Shown here piece by piece: positions 34,285 through 44,850 of a stretch of 64,000 nucleotides of DNA. A program made the translations under genes and the position numbers. The notes beneath the pieces were generated by a model. It saw only the letters and a program-made list of their open reading frames with translations. It did no database searches and was not told the origin of the DNA. The stretch lies in contig OY776129.1 in NCBI GenBank assembly GCA_963675135.1, forward strand, positions 79,077,348-79,141,347, in the 5' to 3' direction. The DNA is from Galeopsis tetrahit (Eukaryota > Streptophyta > Magnoliopsida > Lamiales > Lamiaceae). Position 1 is the stretch's first letter. Each line of letters starts with the position of its first letter.

Positions 34285-37200
34285 TCAATTTATGATGATG
34301 GTTTTGCAATATTTTCTCTTTCTCCTCCTTGCTTTCCTTAGGATACGTGCAGTTTCTTGTTCGGCTTCCTCTATTGAATATTTATCCACTTCTAACCAAA
34401 AGCAGAAATTTAACTCAGAACCAGGAGTTAACACCCAAAATTTATGCATAATGAGTTCATTTTACAACACCAGAAGGAATAAATGTCGGTTGATGTCTTT
34501 TAGAGTAAGCCCCTTTTAGCTCGAGTGTTTAGGATGAATTTGTTTAAATTGATAAACATGTGTGTTTCTTGTGCATGTATTTCTTGCAGGAATTTTCCTT
34601 GCATGGAGTGTGAAAGAGGTTCTCATTCTTACTTAAAAAACACACTACGCCAATTTAGACTCAGAAATCTATCATTGTGCTAAGAAAACGAAATAATACA
34701 ACACAGAGTAAATTTCTGATTAGAGGGGGAAAGCACCACCAAAACATTACCTGTTCTCTTTTCCTCAAACAAGCAGGAAAATCCCCCATCAATTTCCTCA
34801 TCTGAATCTATAACAATGTGCTTTTCCTGTTCACATACCAATATCCATTTATTATTGACCATCAAATTTTTTTCAATTTGCATACAAATTTTGCAGTGTC
34901 AACAACAAGCGATAACATGTTGAACAGTAAATGCTATGCCACCTTTATAAAAAAAATTGAGATGGTGATTAAATCAAAATTGATGATTGTTTTGTCATAT
35001 TTTATTCACTAAGCTTATGATACTACACTAGTCATTGTTAGGGACATTATCACAAATGCAGGGAGAGGAAAAGAAGAAGATACCAATTGATCTGGTGACA
35101 CTTTCTTCTCATTGTTTTTCTGGTTAAGATTTACAACTTTAGGAACTGCAAGTTCTTGTTTTACTGATGTCCAGCGGCCCATTTCAATCTTCTGGACTAG
35201 GCTGCTTTGTTGTGGTTTCGAATGACGTGTTTCACAGCTATCGAGAAAAACTAACAGTCAGCAAGATAAATGTGGAGGTCAACTTGGCAAAAACAAATTT
35301 ATATAAACAGAAAAAAGATTAAAAAAAATGTAGAAAAGGCCTCAAATAATGTGATCACAAACGGAGGCAAGCTTTAAGATTGTACTGCATTATAGGCACT
35401 TAATGCAGTGGCTGCATGAGAAGAGAAAGTAACCGAAAATGCTTTCATAAGATAGAGCAGGCTTATAAAGAGACAAATAGAAAGCAATGCATACTTCCTC
35501 ACACATTTATTTAATCTGAAGCATTTGCTCAGAGTTTGTTTTACACTGGAATGTTAAATTTCTGCTCCTCATTGACACTACTTATTTCATTCTGAATCTC
35601 TGATGGCACTGCTTTGACTCACAGAACACTGTTATAGGGGCAAAACAAACTCGATGGAATAGTTCAAAAAAAAAAAAGTACTCAGGCTGTTTGCCACAAT
35701 CAAATGCCTATAAACTCAAACTTCTGAAAGTCGAGCTCACCACAGAACTTAATTAGGATGTTGCACTCTGAGGGTGAAAAGAGTGATCGACATGAAAAGC
35801 AGGAATCAGGTATGCGAGATATCAGAGGAAAAAAAACATTAAAACTTGAGCTTTAAAGAACAGAATAAATTCCAGGAAGCTTGTGTTTTTTCGTGCCAAA
35901 ACAACAGACCTTCAAATTTGGGATTTATCTCCATGAAGCACAAAATTCCTCCTAGTTCTTACAACCTTAATTACATTGACAAGATTATGAACAAAAACAG
36001 CAATAAGAACTTACAACTATAAATCACTAGACACTCACATATTTACAAAAAAAATGTTCAACATTGATTATTGGACAGGCTGTCTGCAAGATGAAGATAC
36101 AACAATGCCAAGAACAAGAGACAGAGAGAGAAGTGGTTGAATACTAACCTTTTTGAAAACTGAACTTCCAGAGGAGAAGCACGGCAGCTGACAGCCTACA
36201 AATATAGAAAAATAGGTAGAACTTCTCAGAGGGTTCTTCAAGATGCCTAAAACAGTTAAAAATGAAGTTATTTATCTCTTACAGTTGCAGCGAGGGGTGC
36301 TTTAGGCCCTTGTATGGAAGGAGTCACTTGTTTTTGTGTGAACATCTTCAAGCTGCAAGAAATGGCCTGCAAGTATATGAACAAAAAAAAATTGATCAGA
36401 TAGTTCAGATAGAAGTGGACAAAACATTTGAGTCAATGCACAAGCCAATAAAGTGTTTTACATACACATGCCTGTATTTCTTTGGAAAATTCCTTGTGCA
36501 GATCATTTTGTAATTTCACCATTTGAGTGTCAATTTTCTCTGATAGAGCAGACAGAGATGAGACTATCTGCCCCGAATTCTCTTGATTCAGAATCTGCTT
36601 GAGTTGCTCAGACAGAGATTTCATTCCCATGTCCAGGCAAGTTTTGATGTCCTCTTGTCCTTTGCTCTGGTTAGTTATAATATAACATACTTATAATTCA
36701 ACAGCTTAATGCTTATTTGACACCGGCCTTTCAAGATAGTAAGTGCATGAGAGGGTTTGCTGAAATACTTCATACCATTAATTGCAGAGTTTCATCATGA
36801 GCATTCAGTTTCTGTCGCACATCTTTTGCTGTACAAGAATTAAAAAACAATGTCATAAGTTGATATTAATTGATGTTGAGCTTTCTCATTCTATCCTTTC
36901 TCAAGGTAGGACATATATACTCAGCCATTTAAACAATGGGACTAACAATTAATTATCTAAGTATTAAGACCAAAGTAACTACAAGGTAACTCTTACAATA
37001 TCACTAGGAGGTATACGAGAAAGGGAGGTTGTGCACCTTTCTGAAATTAATTTAAAACCTTTGCCAAATTTAATTTGATTCCTCACTTACAATTCAGGGA
37101 TCTGAAAATACTTACTCTCTAATGCTATTTCTTTTGTGCCCTTGTTTGCTAGCATGATGTCACTCTGAACTGAGTCCAAGATCATTCCAAACCTACTTAA

Positions 37201-39053
37201 TGAAGTTTCAATCATTCCAATCTTGTGTTCGAGCTCTTCACTAATATGACCTGCTTGCGCAAAGTAAGATGAGTTGAGTGACTAATAGTAACAAGATGAG
37301 GGCTATTATTGGTTTAATAGTGGGGGGAGCTCAAAGCTTCCATCAAAGTAATGAACATTAACTTTTTTTAGTAAAAGCTCTGATCTCCGAAGTCGGAATA
37401 TGGATTTTTTTCTACAATCTGTTAGCATTCTTACTCCAGGAGAACTACTTAATGTAAAGCTTTGAACAATCAAAATACAAGCCCCGCTAAAATATAATTA
37501 AGGTGGCTACATATTTCCTAATTTTAGGCTTCAGGATGAAATTAAAAGGCAAGATATGAGTCTTACATTTGTATTCTTGACCAGACCACTTGCGCTTCAA
37601 GTTGTTGGTTGTTCTAGATACAATCATTTGACTCTCTTCATTTGGGTAATTGATTGGAGGTAACCAACTTGTCCTCCTTACCGAGTTCTCTCTCTCTTGA
37701 GATCCTATTTTCTGCACACAAAAAAGAAGAAAATTAACACAAATTAGCAAGTTCAAAATGAACAAACTGACAAAGCCAAAAGAGCTAAAAGAAGAATTTG
37801 GTTCTTTTGCTTTTTATTTTTTGGTGTCTCTTGAAATGGAAAATTTCTCTCTGCTGAGGAACATGAACCAGTGAGGAAATGAAAAGAAAGGTTGAGAAAC
37901 TGATGAACTGTTTTTTTATTGTATTACTCTTTTAACATCATAACATCATTATTGTATATATGTATTAGAAGCTTTATCTATTAATGTGGCAATGTATTCT
38001 GAAAGCATGCATAGCTTTCAACATGCTGTTGATCAACAGCAAGAGAATAGTATTCCGTGTAAAGCCGTAAAACATAAAAAACATTAACAGATAAAAATGT
38101 AACTAATCAAATTCGTGCCTGCAATTTTACAATTACCTCAGTAAAAAAAACCTGCTACATTCAGTTCCTATACAAATAAATATGGCAGTGCCTATACCTG
38201 AATACAAATATATTTGAAAAACCATTGATGGATAAAAATCTCAGAAAGAGTATCCTGTATCCTCTTTAATCTTAAATTTTCAGAAGAAAAAATATGGATC
38301 TATTATTGTTTTTTATAGCAGATCACTATTAAAAAACACAACATAGCAGATCAAAGACACAAATCAATTTCTACATGCTATAAATACATGGATATATCAT
38401 ATATGTATTGTGCATACATACATAAAAAAATACTACTCCTATTATATTATATTATATATGCATCATCACCTCATTAGTGAGGATCTCTTCTTGAGAATTC
38501 TGTGAAAACTGAGAGAAGAGACCATGCTGAGAAGAAGCTCCCTGAGAAAATTGCAGCTGTGATTGTTGTGGCCGAAGCTGTGATGCTGTTTGGCTTCTCC
38601 CTAACATCGAAGAAGACTCTAATCCACCTGATATCCCGCTGGATCTCCTTATTAATTCATTAAAACAAAAAACACAAAATTCTTCAATATCGCAGCAAAT
38701 GTTTTACTCGCAAATTTTCGAACAGTTACCATTTCCGTCACATAATACATATTGATGTAAGCAGTTTTCGCTGCTTATAATAAACAAATTACGCTCATTA
38801 AACACAGATTTCCGTCTAAATTAATTGATTAGAGAAATATCTGAAGCACTCAAACCACCACTCGACGCTTCTCTATCAATCCTGAATTATTCTTGTACAA
38901 TGCACATATATAATCGTCTAGATCTAAACAAACTCAACATCACAGTTCTAGTATATAAACATAAGCTCAATTGTAGAAGAAGCCAAACCTAGATTGAGGA
39001 GGAAGAACCGATATTGAGCTGAGGTCGCACGCTTTGTTGATCTTCAGCTTCAT
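34285..39053 (-). CDS. PRD3: PRD3/PAIR1-like meiotic recombination-initiation protein
   Basis: PRD3 (rice PAIR1) is needed for programmed meiotic DNA double-strand breaks and so for pairing and crossover. Eleven exons on the minus strand keep phase: 39053-38989, 38647-38470, 37711-37567, 37250-37116, 36828-36776, 36666-36472, 36366-36283, 36195-36149, 35237-35084, 34826-34751 and 34391-34285 (1,239 nt, 412 residues). The N-terminus MKLKINKACDLSSISVLPP is the family signature, followed by a Ser/Gln-rich stretch (residues about 30-80). Other marks are WLPPINYPNEESQMIVSR and a helical, coiled-coil-like centre (HISEELEHKIGMIE, QLKQILNQENSGQIVSSL). The basic C-terminus RILRKARRRKRKYC ends in KTIIIN. 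The intron after 36472 uses a GC donor; the GT alternatives shift the frame and meet a stop. Its final exon also makes a plus-strand open frame (34292-34519) with a false signal-peptide look. Confidence 0.94.
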
Positions 39054-39059
39054 TTTCCG

Positions 39060-41368
39060 GTCACGAACTTTGCGTGAAATCGGAGATTGCAGCTTTTACG
39101 CTTCCACAATTTGGAATTTAAAAATAGGTAAATTCAAATATCTCAGTTGTTTCGTTATGCGCTTCCCGGTGATTTTTTATCTGAGCGAGAGTGGAAATGG
39201 AGGGAAACGAATGCGTTGGAAGGGTTTTTATAGTGAAAAATATCTGATATGAAAACGGCGGGAAATGGGCTGGGCCTTCCTTTCTCGTTCGGCAATTTGG
39301 GCTTTTAGCGTTTGACTATTGGGCCTTTTATTACCCACTACTTTTTTAATTGCTTATATTTATATTAAATAAAAGTGATTAAAGTTTTAGCAATCCTTTA
39401 AATTTGGATTAATTTTGAATTTATTACGGATAGAATATACATTTTGATTTTGGTCCTATAATTTGGTACAAATTTTGAATTCAGTTAAATAAATCGATCA
39501 AATCCATTTGTTTTTGCATTTTTTATTTTTTTTTGCACATGAGCAAATTCACGGTTATTCAGGGCTAATTTGAATTGCATACGAGCTAAGAATTTGACCA
39601 GTTCATTTACCTGCCATGGTAGTAATTGGACTGAATTCAAAATTTAGGTTAACTTATGGAGCCAAAATCAAAAAGTGTATTCCATCCTGATCAAATTTAA
39701 AATTAATCAAATTTAAAGGACTGCCAAAAACTTTAATAGCTAAATAAAATAATTACGACTAATATTTAAGTAAATTAGTCCAATATTTATTTTTTTCTAT
39801 TTGAATCTGAAACAAAAAATATCATTCTCTAAAATTATTTGAGTAGAATTCTGAATATACAATTATGTACATAAAATACATTAGATATATAATTTTTTTT
39901 AGTCTTCTTATACCATTTTCCAAACTTCCAATAATGATTTGAGATGTTCTCACCAAAACCACTTCATTTGCATTTGTTTAAATAGCAAGTAATTAAATTA
40001 AACTCGTTTCCCCTTTAAAATGAGTCATATGCAAAATGGATATTTACATTTAAATATAGAGTTTATTTTTTTAGTTTTTTTAAAATATCCAAATTAAAAA
40101 TTGCAAGATATATTTCTTTCAATGGATGTCTCTCCTCTCATTCTATTTTTTGACATATTATTTTATTTCTCACAATCACATCGTTATACTTTATCTATTA
40201 ATTTCATCAAAATCTATCTCATACTCATATACTCTTATTATTTTCTCTCTTACCATCACGTCACTTGTACTACATCTATTATTTTATCACATTTTTTAAT
40301 CTGAACACTAAAAAGAAAGAAAGAACTTATAGTGGGACGGAGTGTGTATTTATCAGGATAACATAAGTTTCACTTTTATGTGCCCTCAATTTTCTGGTGA
40401 AATTGAATTAAAATTTTAATTTAAAAAATTAAAAATGTAATTAAATAATTACTTAAAATTTAACTATATATGCACTCAATTGTATACGAGAACTCGTCAT
40501 TTTGGGCAGTAAACTATGTGGGATTCATTTTGTAGTTTGTAGTTGAAGTTTGGTCTCTCTTTCCTCGCTTGTTCTTCCACTAGTTTATTACTATGAATTA
40601 ATCAAGTCATACGTGAATATCAAGTTGTAGGATTTTGTTTTTCATTTTAAATCCATGAAATAGTTCAATTTGTAAATAATTTAAAATCAGTCTCATTTCT
40701 GCAGGCATGCATGGGCTGACATTTGATATAGAATAATTCATGGACACAAGAATATTCCTATAAATGCAGAATAAGATTCTTGTACTAGGATTGTATTTTA
40801 AGAAGAAAAACGCGTAAGCAAAAAAATAAGGTTTCAATCAATTTTTCTCTTTGTTTTACATGTGACTCTTGATCAATTCTTTGATAATGTACAAACTTCA
40901 TGTAATTTTGTATCAAGAATAGTGAAGTGTATTTAAATTTTTTATATTAGATGAAAACTTGCTTATATTGGTTCAATTATATGGTCATTTTCTAGGTGAT
41001 TTTACCTTGTGTTTCACTATCTAATTTATTGATACGTGTCATGTCTAAAAATAATCAACGTTTCATAATAATATGAGCGACACGTATTAAAAATCTAACA
41101 AAATTTTTCTCTTACAAAGTCCATGTAATTGTAACAGAAAAAGTGAAGTATATTTAGATTTTTATATTAGATGAAAACTTCCTTATATTATTGGTTGAAT
41201 TATATGTTCCTTTTTCAACCTAGTTGGTTTTACTATCTAATTTATTGACATATGTTATGTCAAAAAATAATCAACATCTCATAACAGTGTAGACGACACA
41301 TGTTAAAAATCTAACAGGATGTAATATCAAGTGAAACGTAACAAATGAATTGATATATCACTTCATCC
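39060..41368. other. AT-rich spacer upstream of PRD3
   Basis: No exon is seen. A decayed Stowaway-like piece occupies about 40120-40345 (right end AACTTATAGTGGGACGGAGT). Two related stretches near 40910-41060 and 41130-41310 share ATATTAGATGAAAACTT and ATAATCAACRTYTCATAA and look like an old tandem duplication of about 210 bp. Confidence 0.45.
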
Positions 41369-42740
41369 CACAAAAGTGAGAAAATTTCATTTTACGTCCT
41401 GTAACTTAGGCCTAATCCAGAATATATCATTTAAGTTTTCACATTTTCAATTTACGTCCTAGGGTGTCCAATTTACATCATTTTCGATCCAATTTACGTC
41501 ATTTTCACCGAAAAATTGGAAATCCGGTCAAATAGTTCAATTTACATCCTCTATGTTTGAAAATTATAAATTAATAATTAAAAAATTCTGAAAATATTAT
41601 TAAAAATTAAAAAATCTCATTAAAAACTTATAAATGGTGTAAAATAAATATAAAAAATCTAAAAAAATTATAAATTCTACGATTCAAAAAATCTGAAAAT
41701 GTGTAAATTTAATTTGTTTTTCTTCTAAAAACTCATAAAAATAAAATCTATAATTTATACAATTCAAAAAATCTGAAAATGTGTAAATTTAATTTTTTTT
41801 TAAAATGTTTAAAATTAAAAAAATCTATAAATTAAAATTTTAAAAATGTTTAAAATTAAAAATTGCACAATTTTAAAAATATCGTGAAAATGAATTTGGG
41901 AGGGTTCCAAGGTGTGGAACTTCCACTCAACCTCTACGGTGAGTTGGAAAATCTCGTGGGGCCCAAAATTTTTAGGACTTCGAGCAAAACTTTAATGACA
42001 GACGAGTATGAATCAAGTTTGATTTTTAATGAAATGTTAATAATTTTTATTATTCTTATTAGATTTTTAGAATTAGTAATTTTTCATCTACAAATTTTTA
42101 ATAAATTAATGAGTTTTTTTTAGTTTTTAGAAATTTTAATGAGATTTTGAATTTCTTAATTTTTAAATTACTCATTTTCCATTCTTTGAATTGTAGAATT
42201 TTATATTTTTTTGTATTTTCAAAATTTTAGAATTTTTTATTTTTATTTTACACATTTTATAATTTGTAATGATATTTTTCAAATTTTTATTGATATATTT
42301 TGAATTTTATTTACTCATTTTATATTTTTTAATTTTAAGGATATTTTTGGATTTTTAATGATATTTTAGATTTTTTAAATCTTTAATGGGATTTTTAGAA
42401 AATTTTAATTATTAAATTTAATTTTCAAACTTAAAGGACGTAAATTGGACTATTTGGCCGGAATCCCAATTTATTCCTCACATTCCGGTGAGTTTTAAAA
42501 TTTTCCGGCGGAAAGGACGTAAATTGGACCAAAAAGGACGGCAATTGAAAAAGTAAAAACATAAAGGATATAAATTGGATTAGGCCTAAGTTACAGAACG
42601 TAAAATGAAATTTTCTCCACAAAAGTTAACATATTTTTTTTCGTTTGTCCCACAAAAATTTACATACCTTAAAACGAAAATAATTTTCACCTTCACAATA
42701 CATACATGTATACATTTCATGTCATTGATTTTGAAGTTCA
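41355..42740. mobile_element. Older Stowaway-like sequence interrupted by the Mutator-like element
   Basis: With the insertion and one 9-bp copy left out, the flanks read as one continuous stretch: CACTTCATCCCACAAAAGT, then TAACATATTTTTTTTCGTTT and GTCCCACAAAAATTTACATA. This resembles the double CGTCCCACAAAA start seen in other Stowaway-type ends of this window. The right border is not clear. Confidence 0.45.
41378..42617. mobile_element. Mutator-like non-autonomous element, long terminal inverted repeats, 9-bp target duplication
   Basis: The ends are GAGAAAATTTCATTTTACGT (left) and the inverted match ACGTAAAATGAAATTTTCTC (right). The inverted arms stay similar for roughly 150-200 bp (TAACTTAGGCCTAATCCA, CAATTTACGTCC, GGTCAAATAGTTCAATTTA). 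Both flanks carry the same 9 bp, CACAAAAGT (41369-41377 and 42618-42626), the signature of Mutator-like transposition. The interior is very AT-rich. A fragment at about 41880-41985 is the least AT-rich part but has no recognisable product. The element is 1,240 bp with no transposase frame. Confidence 0.92.
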
Positions 42741-43329
42741 TCATACACTAATTTCAACTAATTTCATTACATTATATATGAAATTTTACAAAATTATTTA
42801 TCAATATTCTTGTGTACTATTATTTATATAAAAAATATTCTTGTGTACTATTATTTATCTTATATAATAAGAAGAAAAATGGTTCTTTCATTTTACCAAA
42901 ATTGATGCACTTATATATAAAAATAATGCTCACAAATGGAGAGAGATGGTGATATCTCAATTCTCACATAAAGTGGAATGAAAAGCTCACAAAAGTGACA
43001 TGCATCCAATAATTTTTGAAGTAAATAGGAAAAAGATAACATGGACATATTCTATGATACTTACTTTCTAAAAGACAGAGCACCCTTTTTTTTCTTTAGC
43101 AAGATTCTCTATTTTTATAGAACATTTCATTTTCACAATACATATAACATTATTTTCAGTAGACCATGAAATAAAATAAGGTACTTATGTTAATTTGAAA
43201 GTCACAATTCGTATTGATTAAATAGATTGCTGGAACTGACAAATTGATAAATCTATTTAAGTCTAGTCTAGGTTCTTTATTTTTTTTCTAGTGTTTTTAA
43301 TCATATAAGAAAGGATCATATAAGAAAGG

Positions 43330-43556
43330 ATAATAATGAGTAACTTTTGAGGGGTAATTATGTAAACTTTTATATATAAAGTTAAGAAAGAGTTAACTTA
43401 TGTATAATGTGTGGGTCAAAATTAATGATATTTTGTGTAAAATTATGAATATTGTGAAAGTGAAGTTTGTAAAATGTTTTTCATTTTAAAAAGTTATTGT
43501 AAAACGTTTCGAAATGAAAAATGTAAAAATTATTATTGTGGAAGGAATGGAGTAAT
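43330..43556. mobile_element. Diverged Stowaway MITE of the 30087/61417 subfamily
   Basis: The interior order matches 61417-61698: ATAATGAGTAACTTTTGAGG, GGTAATTATGTAAACTTT, AAAGTTAAGAAAGAGTTAAC, ending in TGTGGAAGGAATGGAGTAAT. The left terminal repeat is lost. Confidence 0.7.
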
Positions 43557-43696
43557 ACACATTTCTCAATATAATCACATACTATTTGTGTTCATATTAT
43601 CATTCCGTGACACAATTTTTAATACCTCACATTTGTTAATATTTCGACCAATATGAGTTACTTATTCTTACACATACACAGTTACACTAACACATA

Positions 43697-43912
43697 CTCC
43701 CTCCGTCCGCCTATAAACTTCCCATTTTATCATTTTGGTTCGTCCGTCTATAAATTTCACATACCTTTTTTGATAAATATTTTTTCTTACACTTCACTCT
43801 ATATCTTACTTTTTCTCTCAATCACATCACTTGTACTGTATCTATTATTTAATCATTTTTCTTAATATTTGTGCCAAAAAGTAACGTGAAACTTATAGGC
43901 GGACTGAGGGAG
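43697..43912. mobile_element. Stowaway MITE
   Basis: It starts CTCCCTCCGTCCGCCTATAA after TA and ends TTATAGGCGGACTGAGGGAG before TA. Length is 216 bp, and it resembles 26334-26535. Confidence 0.88.
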
Positions 43913-43938
43913 TATTTATTTCTTACGGTAATACTTAA

Positions 43939-44246
43939 GGGCATGTTTGTTTTGGAATTATGTAGGATGGGGGAAATCCTGGAGGGGAAATTTTGGATGG
44001 GAAAATCCTGATCAATAGTAATTGTGTGTGTTTGTTTTGGGATTTTGAGTAAGATGAGATGTAACTTTATGTCAAATCAAATTGTGTAAGGGTAGTTGGA
44101 TGAAATGTAATAGTAAAATTCTCAAAGTATTTTTAGGGGTGAATGTAGTTGGATGGGGAAATTCGAATGTCAGGATGTGAAATCCCGAATTAGAACAAGG
44201 ATGTGGGACCACGTCCGGACGGGTGAGTCCCCAAACAAACATGCCC
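43939..44246. mobile_element. Tourist-like (PIF/Harbinger) MITE next to its own empty site
   Basis: It starts GGGCATGTTTGTTTTGGAAT and ends CCAAACAAACATGCCC, flanked by TAA at 43936-43938 and 44247-44249. The host sequence (GGTAATACTTAATTGTCTTT) occurs again without the insert at about 44315-44335, which shows directly that TAA was duplicated on insertion. A 308-bp element with no reading frame. Confidence 0.93.
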
Positions 44247-44390
44247 TAATTGTCTTTATAATAACAAAGATTTGGCGCGATTCCATTTATTTTTGCATGA
44301 GTTTACATATTTATTCGGTAATACTTAATTGTCTTTTTAATAACAAAGATCTGATTGCGCGATTTCATTTATCTTTGCATGAGTTTTTTT
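44247..44390. repeat. Short tandem duplication providing the MITE empty site
   Basis: The segment AATTGTCTTTATAATAACAA plus a GCGATTCCATTTATTTTTGC-like piece is followed about 80 bp later by a second version (AATTGTCTTTTTAATAACAA, GCGATTTCATTTATCTTTGC). Both include the GGTAATACTTAATTG junction, occupied by the MITE in the first copy and intact in the second. Confidence 0.8.
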
Positions 44391-44850
44391 TACTTTTTTC
44401 GTTCAATTTTATTATGTCAACTTCTCTGAGCACGAAAATAATGTAATTTTTTCCTGATCATTTCTTGTATTTCACTTTTTGTATTCCACTAGCACGGTCT
44501 TTAACACGTGTTGTCTCCGTTCTTAAATCAGTCAATTTGAAGCTTCTTGGTCTTTAAGTAAGTTGTTGTGGCACAAGAAGCAGCCAGAGAGGCAAAAATG
44601 TATTGACTTCTCCCAATCAAATCAACGAAGAATTAATTTCCTCCCAACTATTTCATCAGCTTGTTTTCATCGAATCTTCCCAACAACATCTACCCACGGC
44701 CACCAATCGGTTCCTTTTCACTCCTATAAACTAGAAATACACAATTTGTCGCAATGATTGCAGCCAATTAACCAATTTTTAAGCAACAGGCCTCGTTTTG
44801 GCCGTTTCCATCGATGATTCGAAGATAATTTTGGCGCAGAAGGTTATGTG

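Noticed and set aside
34292..34519. Plus-strand small secreted peptide gene (signal-like N-terminus, splice-like site after AGA)
   Set aside because: It lies antisense to the last PRD3 exon, which has in-phase splice borders and the family C-terminus; the hydrophobic stretch is the complement of Lys/Arg codons.
41863..42123. Plus-strand frame inside the Mutator-like element (LGGFQGVELPLNLYGELEN)
   Set aside because: A short island in an otherwise very AT-rich element; no transposase motif or splice structure. It could be a captured host fragment, but nothing identifies it.
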